From: Thinopyrum elongatum
Lineage: Eukaryota; Streptophyta; Magnoliopsida; Poales; Poaceae
Direction: 5' to 3'
Length of the DNA: 64,000 nucleotides
Assembly (NCBI GenBank): GCA_011799875.1
Contig: CM022303.1
Coordinates: 72,366,052-72,430,051, forward strand
Shown: piece after piece, positions 33,317 to 45,338 of the stretch
Position numbering within the stretch: position 1 is the stretch's first letter
Layout of the letters: each line of letters begins with the position of its first letter
The notes under the pieces: model-generated
The model's database searches: none
The model's input: only the letters and a program-made list of their open reading frames with translations
What the model was told of the DNA's origin: nothing
Translations under genes and position numbers: made by a program

Positions 33317-36300
33317 TGTAACACCCCCTTGTAATAAGCTCTGTGACACTCTGTTAAAACTGCAAAGTCATGAGCATTTGCAGTGCCAAGTCATATGGGT
33401 TAATGATCCAACCCAAATTCACATATGAAAATCAACTCAAATTCAAAAAGTGAAATATAAAGTTGTTCGAACTCTGTTGGGAAAATGTTCATTAAATGGC
33501 AAATAATCCAGGAACATTTGTAAAATCATCATCAATAAAATTTGAATTTAGATAAGTGACTCTAACTTGATGAAACACCACCTAAACAGAATATTAAAAT
33601 CCATTTATAATCATTACAAATTCAAATGAGCTCCAAATCTGCCCAAACCACTTTTTGGTGAGAGATAATATTGCATTGCAATATTTGGGCCAACTCCCAC
33701 ATTTTACAAAAGAGCACAAGTGGCCTAATCATTTTGAAACAGAAAAAGAGTAAAAGAAAAGGGAGAAGAGAAATAAGAAAAAGGAAAACGCTACTGTTGG
33801 CTGGGCCTAAGTGCACAGTGTGCGGCCCAGTCCAACAGCGGCCCACCTCACCTCCCTCCTCGTGCGTGTCGGCGCGCCCCTGGCCGCGCGCGCCCGCGCC
33901 AGCCGGGCGGCGACACGCCGACGGCCACCGACACCGCAGCCACCCGAGGGGATAAGGGCAAGCCCCAGTGCTTTCCCCCTGGCCACTCTATCCACTCCCC
34001 CGTCCTCTCCCTCGCTCACCTCGCCTTCTCTTCCCCTCCAGATCCACGGCACCCGAGCGCCGCCGTCGCCGCGCTTCGGCACCGTCGTGGCCACCGGTCT
34101 CCCCACGTCACCTGGAGGTGCCGGGAAGGAGTGCCACGGACGACCGCGTCCCCTGGAGCAACCGGACGGAGCTGAGGAGCACGGCAACGCCGGATCTCCG
34201 CCATCTTCCTCCTCGGGACACCGTCGGCTTTCTCCGACTCCGGCGAGCGCGGCAGCTACTAATCCCCCCAATGGCCTTACGTGCGTGCCGCGAGGTGAGC
34301 TTGCCGCCCTTCTCCTCCCTCCAGAACCCTCGATGCTCGCCGTAGCTAGGTGCCCCAAGCCCGTGCTCTGCCCGCCGCCGCCGAGCTCAACGCCGTTGCT
34401 GTGGCCTTTAGCACGCTCGCCTGAGTCGCGCACCGTGCTCCTGGAGGTCGTGCGAGTCCAACACGCCCCCGCACGCGCTTCCCCGAGCCCTCTAGCGTCT
34501 AGCCCGACATGTGCCCGACTGCGCCGCCGCCCGCGCTCATCGCCGGCGTCATTCCGGTGATCAGTTGGTCACAGGGCCGAACCCTTTGTGCTCGACACAT
34601 TGCACAGCACCTCCCCAACACCTCCATTTGCCGCCTAGCGCGCTGCAGCACCGTTTGCGTCGACGCCCGTAGCCGCTCCGCCGCAGACCTCGGAGCCGGC
34701 GAGATTCCGGCCACCTCCGGCCCGGAGACCACCGCCGTTGGGTGCGCGCTGCACTGCCCGTTCGAAAGCACCCAAGCGCGCCCGAAACCGATTCCCGTAG
34801 TCGTTTTCCGACGAGCTCCGGCGAACTTCCGCCACGGGAGAGCCCGTCGGCGCAACTCCGGCGCCGGCGCCGACGTGGCTGGCCGGCCCCACCGGTCGGC
34901 GACACTGACCGTGGGCCCTGGGGGCCCCAGTAGACTGGTTGACCCAGTCAACTGTGCTGACTGGGCACCCAGGCCCACTGACTTGTGGGCCCCTCCAGTT
35001 AAAACATTTTAATAAATAAAAATAATTCGATAAACTAAATGTCCCACTGACATATGGGGCCCACCCCACTAATTAACCCTGATAGATTAGTTTAACCCTC
35101 TGTTTAGTCCAGAGAGGCTGACAGGTGGGCCCCACCTGTCGGTTTTGACCAGTCAGTGGCTCAGCTGACCGCTGACGCATTGCTGATGTCATGCTGACGC
35201 AATAAACTCTTTTCTGTAAATAAATAAATTCCAGAAATTCAAATAAACTTCGAAAATTCATATCTTTTAAACCGTAGCTCATATCGAAAAAGTTAAAACA
35301 TGAAAGTTGCTCAGAACGACGAGCCGAGATTGATCGTGCCGTCTGTTTCTTCATCGGAACCCCCTACGTAGAAGAACTCATAACTCCGGACCCGTATCTG
35401 GCTGATGAATAGTGCACACACATCGGATATTAAATCCCAGAATAATTCTAAAAATAACTAAAATGACTTAGATGCATAATTAGGCAACCCTGCACTGCAT
35501 CATAGCATCACACGCACCGTATTGCATTTGTTTGCATTATGTTTACCTGTTTCTTCCCCCTCTTCTCTCTCGGTAGACCCCGACGTTGACGTAGCTCCCG
35601 AGGCAGACGCCGCACAGGAGTATGACTACGTCCCCGACGGTACCACTGAAGACCTTGTCCTTGCCCCAGAGCAAACATGCAAGCACCCCCATTTTGAGCA
35701 TGCCTATATCGCCTATTCTCTTCTCTCTTATGCTTGCATTAGAACTGCTGCTGCTACTGTTTTCCTATATCTGCTGCATATCCTGATTATTGTACCCTGC
35801 CTTGTTACCTTTCTGGTTATCCTAGACTGATTAGTATAGGCTGGGTAGAGGCAGGACAGAGACCCCCACTTGATCCCGAATGCCCTGCTGGATATCAGAA
35901 GACCCGATCAACGGGATTGAAGACTAGACCCGGGCACCGCACATCACTTCCACCTTAGTTGCCGACACTGCTGGGTTACCGTCGAGTGCCAAGGGTGATA
36001 CCTCGTCAGCACTTCTGATGTTAACCTTGTAGGTTAGTTACTCGGTCGTGGTAAGCGAGGGTGATTCCTCCTACACCACCCCCGATAACGACATCGTCGT
36101 GCAACCCCTCAAGTGTGGACCTCGAGGGTGATTCCTCCTTCGTTCACCTTGATGATAACATTGAGCGGGAATTCCATCGAGGGTGATTCCTCAGGGTTCC
36201 CTTCGGTGTCAGACACACAGTTACCTTGGATATTATGACTTGACTATGAACCATGATACTAAAGACGGGTTGGCCCTGAGGGGTACCCGCGCGAGCTTAA

Positions 36301-37674
36301 TGCGAAGTGATGTGGAGTCGGGTTGACCTGGATGGTGCCCGCGAGATAACTACGAGGCGTGGCCGGGCATTCTTAGCCCTTGCCGCAAGTCCTCGAGACG
36401 GGGCGACGGGGTCACATCGATCGTGAGTCTCTGCTCGTTTCCGCGCGCTCCTAATCCACTACGGTTTGGATATTTGATCCGAGGGGCCTCTGGCCCGATA
36501 GCACTAACCATCACGTGGGCATAGTATGGGCGTTCTGCGTCGTATACATCAGCCGAAGCTTGTTTGACGTCAGTAAGGAGCGGCGCACGCCGAGTTGGAC
36601 TGGGAACGCAACCGCGCTTGTATAAGGGGTTGCTAGGTCTGCTCTCGGTTGCCCCGTAATGTGCAGGAGTTCCCGGGGCGATGGCCCAAGACCCCTGGGG
36701 GCATAGGTTTAGTCCGGCATGCTGACCTCTCTTATAAGCCTAGGTCGGGTTGCGGCGTGTTGCTTAGCCGAGGCCGGGCATGACCCAGAAAAGTGTGTCC
36801 GGCCGGAGTTAAGCGAGCGTGGTCGGTAAGTTGGTGCACCCCTGCAGGGAAGAAACTTCTATCGATAGCCTATCCTACGGTAACGGACACTCGGAGTTGT
36901 ATCCCGGTCGGTACAACTAGAACATGTGATGAGAACTGGATAGTACGGCTCTGGGATTGCTTTCTCGCAGGGAGTCGAGAAAGGATCTCAGGTCGAGGTT
37001 GATGATACTACTACTACTACTTTACATTATGTTCATCTGTTCTCTTCTATTGCTGCAAGACTGACGAAGATTGTTGAAGATGCTAGTCTTCGATAGGACT
37101 AGGCTTTCCCCCTCTATTCTGGCATTTCTGCAGCCCAGTCCACATATACAGCCATTCCTTTGACAATGTTGCATATGTAGTGTAGATCCTTGCTTGCTGA
37201 GTACTTCGGATGAGTACTCACGTTTGCTTTATTTTCTTTTTCCCCCATATTCCATTTGATGCCACCAGACAACGGAGCCCCTGAGCCAGACGCCCCAGCC
37301 GACGACCAGTACTACTACCCGCCTGGCGAGTACTACTACTATGAGGAGCCGACTGACGACCAGGAGTAGGATCGGAGGGTCCAGGGCAGGAGGCCTACGC
37401 CTTTCGATCGTAGTATTTTATTTTACCCCGCCTCTGTGAAGGCCTATTTCTCTCTCTGTAATATATCTGTACCCAGATATCTAATGCTTCCGCTGACGCT
37501 TGTATGCCATCGAGCTATGTATTCGAGCCCTCGAGGCCCTGGCTTGTAATATAAAGCTTGTATGACTTTATTTATGTTTTAGAGTTGTGTTGTGATATCT
37601 TCAAGTGAGTCCTTAGGCTTGATCGTGCGCATTTGCGTGTATGATTAGTGCACGATTAAGCCGGGGTCGTCACA
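33317..37674 (+). repeat. 3' LTR of the chromovirus
   Basis: Near-identical partner of 23089-27460. It is 14 bp shorter through small indels such as one CTA fewer in the microsatellite near 37010 and one TAC fewer in the Tyr-rich frame. Confidence 0.95.
37259..37369 (+). other. Candidate terminal exon in the 3' LTR (Tyr-rich frame)
   Basis: Partner of 27042-27155, with 36 codons, four instead of five consecutive Tyr and EEPTDDQE at the end. The only length change is a whole codon. Confidence 0.35.
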
Positions 37675-38242
37675 CCTGTTCTTAGCTTTCTCCGATTTCT
37701 TGTACGCCACAAATGCGGGCCAGTGATCTTTTATCGTCTCATATTGACCGGTGAATTCTGGAGTCTCGTCTTTCTCAACAAACTATTCATTCAATCTTTT
37801 CTTCCAGTTCTTGAATTGTTCTGCCATCTTCTTAAGAGCCCATTTTTTGACTTTTCACTGTATAACTGGGTTATTTGGATCCTCCTCTGGCGGTAGGCTG
37901 AAATTTATCATGAGCGAGTTCCAAAGCTCATCTTTGCATCTATTGTCGACATAAGAAACTCCATCGTCCTTCTTCTTATTCCATTCTTTGATGTTGATCG
38001 GGACGCTGTCCCTAACAACAACTCCGCACTGATGTATAAATCGGTCTTGGGTCCGCTTGGGAACAGTCGGTTTGCCATCTGGATCGACTTCTTCGATCGT
38101 GAACCTTTCATTCTCGCCCAACCTTTTCTTCGGGCCTCGTCTCCTTATAGAAGTTTGGCTCGATCCGGAGGGCTAAAAGAAGGAAGAAGCGTTAATATAT
38201 GCACATACAAAACAATTAATGCATCTAGTCACAAGAGGCTTA

Positions 38243-38293
<51 letters not shown>

Positions 38294-38491
38294 GCCAGAC
38301 TTTGCAACAGTTAAGGCTCCAACACCGGCGAAGCCGTCATCTTCTCCCTCCTCCATTCGATCACCGGAGCTGTCATCTTCTCTTCCCTCACCATCGGAGA
38401 CGTTGAGATACTGTGAGGTGATATCATCATCTCCGTCGCAGATTATTTCCTCCAACGCCTCTTCTTGTTCTAAGTCTCTATCGTGTTCCAT
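37675..38491 (-). pseudogene. ORF2 of CACTA copy 2, 5' exons
   Basis: Exon 1, 38491-38291, starts MEHDRDLEQEEALEE and is strongly acidic (Asp/Glu/Ser). The donor is at 38290-38289, inside an AT-microsatellite-bearing intron. Exon 2 starts at 38172 after TTTTAG and encodes a charged region (GENERFTIEEVDPDGKPTVP, RTQDRFIHQCGVVVRDSVPI) leading into the Transposase_24-like domain, where the chromovirus interrupts it at 37674/37675. In-frame stops are present near 37785 (after RLNE). In CACTA elements this gene corresponds to the TNPA-like or accessory transposition protein. Confidence 0.8.
38246..38288. repeat. (AT)n microsatellite
   Basis: About 20 AT units, directly after the exon 1 donor of ORF2. 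Confidence 0.95.
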
Positions 38492-38683
38492 AGTTTCTAC
38501 AAATATTACAACATGGCAATATACAACCATGAGAGATGGATTAATGGCAAACATAGACCTAATCACAACAAGGAATAATATGCATATGAGCAATGGATTA
38601 ATGGATTATCGGGGTTATGTTTGAACGACCCCCTCCCCCGTCATGTCGAAGTTATACCGAAATTATCAGGGTTATGTTTTAAC
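38492..38683 (-). other. ORF2 5' leader of CACTA copy 2, left part
   Basis: Non-coding. It contains two units of a degenerate repeat, TATCGGGGTTATGTTT(G/T)AACGACCCC with GTCATGTCGAAGTTA, at about 38607-38655 and 38660 onwards; the second is split by the Athila-like insertion. A further unit is at about 47257-47300. Confidence 0.6.
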
Positions 38684-38688
38684 GACCC
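38684..38688. repeat. Target-site duplication GACCC, left
   Basis: GACCC at 38684-38688 and 46991-46995 flanks the Athila-like element and proves its outer boundaries. Confidence 0.9.
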
Positions 38689-40350
38689 TGCTACTTCCTG
38701 AGCTTACTATGAATCCTCCCCAGACAATGGCACCAGAAATTGGCAAATTGATGGGAGAGTTCTTGTCTTGACTTGCGTTGGTTTTGTCCCTTGAAGAGGA
38801 AAGGGTGATGCATCAAAGTAGAGATAAGTATTTCCCTCAGTTTTTGAGAACCAAGTTATCAATCCAGTAGGAGGTACAAGCAAGTCCCCAATCTATGCAC
38901 CTGCACAAACAATCAAACACTTGCACCCAACGCGATAAAGGGGTTGTCAATCCCTTCACGGTCACTTGCAAGGATAAGATCTGATAGAGATCGATATAAA
39001 AGATTACTAAAACAAAAAACAAAGTAAAAGTAAATAAATTGCAGCAAGGTATTTTTGGTATTTTTGGTTTATAGATCTAAAAATAAATGATGGAAAATAG
39101 ACCCGGGGGCCATAGGTTTCACTAGAGGCTTCTCTCATGAAGGCAAATATTACGGTGGGTGAGCAAATTACTGTCGAGCAATTGATAGAAAAGCGCATAG
39201 TTATGACGATATCCAAGGCAATGATTATGCATATAGGCATCACGTCCGTGTCAAGTAGATCAAAATGATTCTGCATCTACTACTATTACTCCACACATCG
39301 ACCGCTATCCAGCATGCATCTAGAGTATTAAGTTCATAAAGAACGGAGTAACGCCTTAAGTAAGATGACATGATGTAGAGGGATAAACTCAAGCAATATG
39401 ATGAAAACCCCACGTTTTTATCCTTGATGGCAACAATACAAATACATGCCTAGCTACCCCTACTTTGTCACTGGGTGAGGGCATCGCAAGATTGAACCCA
39501 AAACTAAGCACCTCTCCCATTGCAAGAACTATCAATCTAGTTGGCCAAACCAAACCAATAACTCGAAGAGAAATACAAAGATATGAAATCATGCATATAA
39601 GAATTCAGAGGAGATTCAAATAATATTCATATATAATCTGATCATAAATCCACAATTCATCGGATCTCGACAAACACACCGCAAAAGAAGATTACATCGG
39701 ATAGATCTCCAAGAACATCAAGGAGAAGATGGTATTGATGATCGGAGTGAGAGAAAAAGCCATCTAGCTACTAGCTATGGACCCGTAGGTCTGATGTAGA
39801 CTACTCATGCTTTATCGGAGGGGCAATAGAGTTGATGTAGAAGCCCTTCGTGATCGAATCCCCCCCGGCAGATTACCGGAAACGGCCCCAAGATGGGATC
39901 TCACGGGAACAGAAGGTTACGGCGGCGGAAAAGTATTTTTGTTGCTCTCTCTATTGGTTTGGGAATATATGGGAATATATAGGCCAAGAGTTAGGGTTAG
40001 AGGGCCTGCAGGGGACCTACAAGCCAGGGGGGCGCGCCCCCCCTAGGGCGCGCCCTGGAGGCTTGTGGTCTCCTCGCAGGTGTTCTGACTTGGACTCCAA
40101 GTCCTACGTGTGTCTTCTGGTCCATGAAAAATCATCGCGAAAGTTTTATTCTGTTTGGACACCGTTTGATATTCCTTATCTGTAAAACTCAAAAACAGGA
40201 AAAAAAATAGAAACTGGCACTGGGCTCTAGGTTAATAGGTTAGTCCCAAAAATAATATAAAATAGCATATTAATGCATATAAAACATCCAAAACACATAA
40301 TATAATAGCTTGGAACAATAAAAAATTATAGATACGTTGGAGACGTATCA
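38689..40350 (-). repeat. 3' LTR of the Athila-like element
   Basis: 1,662 bp. Its outer 52 bp include a decayed second copy of the primer-site region (complement of TGGTGCCATTGTCTG at 38721-38735), shared by the other LTR. Confidence 0.9.
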
Positions 40351-40375
40351 AGCATCCCCAAGCTTAATTCCTGCT
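40351..40375 (-). other. Polypurine tract of the Athila-like element
   Basis: The sense strand reads AATTAAGCTTGGGGATGCT immediately before the LTR, a purine-rich primer typical of this lineage. Confidence 0.75.
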
Positions 40376-43180
40376 CGTCCTCAAGTAGGTAAATGATAAA
40401 AACAGAATTTTTGATGTGGAATGCTACCTAACATATTTATCCATGTAATTTTCTTTATTGTGGCATGAATATTCAGATCCATAAGATTCAAAACAAAAGT
40501 TTAATGTCAACATAAAAGAAATAATACTTCAAGCATATTAATAAAGCAATCATGTCTTCTCGAAATAACATGGCCAAAGAAAGTTATCCCTACAAAATCA
40601 TATAGTCTGGCTATGCTCCATCTTCATCACACAAAGTACTAAATCATGCACAACCCTGGTTTCAGCCAAGCAATTGTTTCACACTTTAGTATTCTCAAAC
40701 TTTTTCAACTCTCACGCAATACATGAGCGTGAGCCATGGACATAGCACTATAGGTGGAATATAATATGGTGGTTGTGGAGAAGACAAAAAGAAGGAGATA
40801 GTCTCACACCAATTAGGCGTATCAATGGGCTATGGAGATGCCCATCAATAGATATCAATGTGAGTGAGTAGGGATTGCCGTGCAACAGATGCACTAGAGC
40901 TATAAGTGTATGAAAGCTCAAAAAGAAACTAAGTGGGTGTGCATCCAACTCGCTTGCTCACGAAGACCTAGGGCAATTTGAGGAAGCCCATCATTGGAAT
41001 ATACAAGCCAATTTCTATAATGAAAAATTCCCACTAGTATATGAAAGTGACAATATAGGAGACTCTCTATCATGAAGATCATGGTGCTACTTTGAAGCAC
41101 AAGTGTGGAAAAAGGATAGTAGCATTGCCCCTTCTCTCTTTTCTCTCATTTTTTTTGGTGGGCTTCTTTGGCCTTTTTTTTTATTTGGGCTTCTCTGGCC
41201 TCTTTTATTTTTCATAAAGTCCGGAGACTCATCCCGACTTGTGGGGGAATCATAGTTTCCATTATCCTTTCCTCACATGGGACAATGCTCTATAATGATG
41301 GTCATCACACTTTTATTTACTTACAACTCAAGAATTACAACTCGATACTAGAACAAGATATGACTCTATATGAATGCCTCCGGCGGTGTACCGGGATGTG
41401 CAAAGATCTAGCGTAGCCATGAAACATCATGCTAGCTATCTTACGATCATGCAAAGCAATATGACAATGATGGTGCGTGTCATAATAAACGGAACGGTGG
41501 AAGTTGCATGGCAATATATCTTGGAATGGCTATGGAAATGACATAATAGGTAGGTATGGTGGCTGTTTTGAGGAAGTATATGGTGGCTGTTTTGAGGAAG
41601 GTATATGGTGGGTTTAATGCACCGGCGAAAGTTGCGCGGTACTAGAGAGGCTAGCAAAGGTGGAAGGGTGAGAGTGCGTATAATCCATGGACTCAACATT
41701 GGTCATAAAGAACTCACATACTGATTGCAAAAGTCTATTAGTTATCGAAACAAAGTACTACACGCATGCCCCTAGGGGAAGGGTTGGTAGGAGTTAACCA
41801 TCACGCGATCCCGACCTCCACACAAAGGAAGGCAATCAATAAATAAATCATGCTCCGACTTCGTCACATAACAGTTCACCATACGTCCATGCTACGGGAA
41901 TCACAAACTTTAACACAAGTATTTCTACCAATCCACAATTACTCACTAGCATGTCTCTAATATTACCATCCTTATATCTCAAAACAATCATAAGGAATCA
42001 GACTTCTCATAGTATTCAATGCACTTTTATATGAAAGTTTTTATTATATCTCTCTTGGATGCCCATCATATTAGGACTAAATTCATAACCTAAACCAATT
42101 ACCATGCTGTTTAGAGACTCTCAAAATAATATAAGTGAAGCAAGAGAGTTCAATAATTTCTATAAAATAAAGCCACCACCGTGCTCTAAAAAGATATAAG
42201 TGAAGCACTAGAGCATATTGCCTAGCTCAAAAGATATAAGTGAAGCACATAGAGTATTCTAATAAATTCACGATTCATGTGTGTCCCTCTTAAAAAGTGT
42301 GTATAGAAAGGATGATTGTGGCAAACTAAAAAGCAAAGACTCATATCGTACAAGACGCTCCAAGCGAAACACATATCATGTGGTGAATAAAAATATAGCC
42401 TCAAGTATATTTACCGATGGATTGAAGACGAAAGAGGGGATGCCTTCCGGGGCATCCCCAAGCTTAGGCTCTTGGTTGTCCTTGAATATTACCTTGGGGT
42501 GCCTTGGGCATCGCCAAGCTTAGGCTCTTTCCACACCTTATTCCATAGTCCATCAAATCTTTACCCAAAACTTGAAAACTTCACAACACAAAACTCAACA
42601 GAAAACTCATAAGATATGTTAGTATAAGAAAATAAAATCACCACTTTTGATACTATTGTGAAATCATTATTTATTTATATTGATGTAATATCTACTGTAT
42701 TCCAACTTATACATGGTTCATACCCCCCGTTACTACCCATAGATACATCAAAATAAGCAAACAACACATAGAAAACAGAATCTGTCTAAAACAGAATAGT
42801 CTGTAGCAATCTGTAAACTTCGAATACTAATGTAACTCTAAAAATTCTGAAAAATTAGGACATCCTGGGTAATTTGTATATCAATTTTTTGTAAAAAAAT
42901 TAGATCTAATTCACTCTTTTGTGATTTATTAAAATTACTTTCCTGGGGGAAAAAGTTTCTGTTTTTCAGCAAGATCAAATCAACTATCACCGTAAGCCAT
43001 CCTAAAGGTCTTACTTGGCACAAACACAAATTAAAACACTAAAACACAATTACTACAGAGGAAATAAGGTGTAATTTATTAAAGAACAGAAGCAAAAACA
43101 AAAAACATAAAAATAAAATTGGGTTGCCTCCCAACAAGCGCTATTGTTTAACGCCCCTAGCTAGGCATAACGCAATAGAT
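40376..43180 (-). other. Long non-coding 3' region of the Athila-like element
   Basis: 2.8 kb where pol would be expected but none is found. 40376-42300 is homologous to 60345-62300 in the second Athila-like element. It contains a local duplication (TATGGTGGCTGTTTTGAGGA twice, 41553-41605), repeats of ATATAAGTGAAGCA (42129, 42194 and 42232) and an internal polypurine-like hairpin near 42436-42465. Confidence 0.7.
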
Positions 43181-44632
43181 CTAGGTATTGTAATCTTTGG
43201 TATGCAATCCACAAGTAGCTCTCATAATAGATTCATATGGTAACTTAATTTTATTTCTTGGAAAGTGTTCCATGCCCTTCCTTAACGGAAACTGAAATCT
43301 AATGTTTCCTTCTTTCATATCAATAATTGCACCAATCGTTCTAAGGAAAGGTCTACCAAGAATAATAGGACATGTAGGATTGCAATCTATATCAAGAACA
43401 ATGAAATCTACGGGCACATAATTTATATTTGCAACAATAAGAACATAATATTTAATTTTAATCTTAATAGTAGGTTCCCACTCATCATAAAGCTTTCTAG
43501 GTATAGAAACTTCCAATTCAAGTTTTTCTTCAAAAGATTTCATCATAGCATCAACGATATGTTTAGTAAAAGCTTTATTTTGATTATAAGCATGAGGAGA
43601 ATTCAACATGGATTGCAAGAAGGAAATACAATCTGTCAAAGAACAATTATCATAATTAAAATCCTTGAAATCCAAAAGAGTGGGTTCATTACTACTTAAA
43701 GTTTTGACCTCTTCAATCCTTCTTTTATCAATTTTTGCATCAAGATCTATAAACTCCAAATCATTGGGACGCCTTTTAATTAAAGTTGACTCATCTACAA
43801 TCCCATATTTATCAAGATTTATATTAGAAAACAAAGATTTAATAGGAGTCACATCAATCACTTTAAGATCTTCATCATTATTTTTACGAGAAATCGAAGA
43901 ACACGCTTTTACTAACAATTCTCGCTTAGCACGCATCCTAGCGGTTCTTTCTTGACATTCATCCATAGAAATTCTCATAGCTTTTAGAGACTCATTAATA
44001 TCATGCTTGGGTGGAATAGATCTAATTTTCAAAGAATCAATCTCAAGAGAAATTCTATCCACGTTCCTAGCCAAATCATCAATCTTAGGCATTTTTTCTT
44101 CAACCATAGCATTGCAATTCTTTTGGGAACTAATAAATTCTTTAATATTGTTCTCAAGATCAGAGGGCATCTTATTATAATTTCCATAAGAATTGTTGTA
44201 GGAATTACCATAATTGTTAGAGGAATTACTAGGAAACGGCCTAGGGTTGAAATTACCTCTATACGCGTTATTACCAAAATTGTTCCTACCAACAAAATTC
44301 ACATCCATAGATTCATTATTATTTCCAATCAAAGAAGACAAAGGCATATCATTAGGATCAATAGGAGCACTCTTACTAGCAAACAATTTCATTAATTCAT
44401 CCATCTTTCCACTCAAAGTATTTATTTCTTCAATTGCGTGCACTTTTTTACTAGTAGAAGATCTTTCGGTATGCCATTGAGAGTAATTTGCCATAATATT
44501 ATCTAGGAGTTTAGTAGCTTCTACTAATGTAATTTCCATGAAAGTACCACCCACGGCGGAATCTAAAATATTTCTAGATGCAAAATTCAATCCCACATAA
44601 TCATCCATAAACTCAAACCATGCACGGGACAA
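43181..44632 (-). pseudogene. Athila-like Gag C-terminal part and truncated protease region
   Basis: A 483-codon open frame. It continues Gag (MDDYVGLNFASRNILDSAVG), passes an Asn/Gly-rich stretch (about residues 115-155) and a long charged region, and ends in a retropepsin-like C-terminal half (DFIVLDIDCN, CPIILGRPFLRTIGAIID). The N-terminal half of the protease, with the catalytic D-T/S-G triad, is absent: the sequence passes directly from PTIKIKIKYY to VLIVANINYVPVD, consistent with an in-frame deletion. The frame is displaced by one base from the upstream Gag part near 44625. It cannot make an active protease. Confidence 0.75.
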
Positions 44633-45144
44633 TTTCTAATCATTAATTTCATCCACTCCCAAGATTGTGCAACATGCTCATGATCAGGTTGCTTAAAATT
44701 CATTATATCGTTCCTAAGGGAGATGATCTTAGTGGGTGGAAAGTAGTTGGAAATAAAAGGATCTTTACACTTATTCCATGAATCAATACTATTTTTAGGT
44801 AAAGATGTAAACCAAGTTTTAGCACGATCTCGTAGTGAGAACGGAAATAGCTTCAATTTAACAATATCATTATCCACATCTTTCTTCTTTTGCATATCAC
44901 ACAATTCAACGAAAGTATTTAGATGGGATGCGACATCTTCACTAGGAAGGCCAGAAAATTGTTCTTTCATAACAAGATTCAGCAAAGCGGCATTAATTTC
45001 ATAAGATTCCGCACTAGTGGCGGGAGCAATCGGAGTACTAATAAAGTCATTATTATTCGTGTTGGAAAAGTCACACAACTTGGTATTCTCTTGAGTCATT
45101 GTGAGAAAAGCAAGCAATCTAGCACACAAGCAAACAAAAAGCAA
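44587..45144 (-). pseudogene. Athila-like Gag N-terminal part
   Basis: A 185-codon frame; the more likely start is the internal Met at 45099 (MTQENTKLCDF). It holds a retrotransposon gag domain (FSLRDRAKTWFTSLPKNSID, SWNKCKDPFISNYFPP). The frame shifts near 44625, after which the protein continues in the 43181-44632 frame. Gag would assemble particles and could be supplied or used in trans. Confidence 0.75.
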
Positions 45145-45312
45145 ACGAAAAGACGAACGAAAGAAGGGCGAATAAAAAGGCTAATCTTTTTGGTTTTTTC
45201 TGAAAATCGTTTTAGAAGTGGGTGAGAGGAAAACGAGAGGCAAATGGCAAATAATGTAATGCAAGAGATGAGAGTTTATGATGGGTACTTGGTAGGCTTG
45301 ATGTAGACCTCC

Positions 45313-45327
45313 CCGGCAACGGCGCCA
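45313..45327 (-). other. Primer-binding site (tRNA-Asp type)
   Basis: The sense strand reads TGGCGCCGTTGCCGG, 11 bases after the 5' LTR end. It is better preserved than the copy inside the LTR (45371-45385). Confidence 0.85.
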
Positions 45328-45338
45328 GAAATTCTTCC

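Larger units (their letters stand above)
23089..37674 (+). mobile_element. Gypsy chromovirus (Tekay-like), full length, very long LTRs
   Basis: The element is 14,586 bp. LTRs at 23089-27460 (4,372 bp) and 33317-37674 (4,358 bp) start TGTAACA(G/C)CCCC and end GGGGTCGTCACA, with TSD CCTGT. Further signals are an initiator-Met primer site at 27464 and a purine-rich tract before the 3' LTR. The coding order is an extra ORF (27853-28623), then one gag-pol frame (28869-33278) ending in a chromodomain-like segment, which places it among chromoviruses, most like the Tekay clade. The LTRs differ by about 2% by eye, so it is young. The only obvious defect is one RT residue. Confidence 0.95.
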
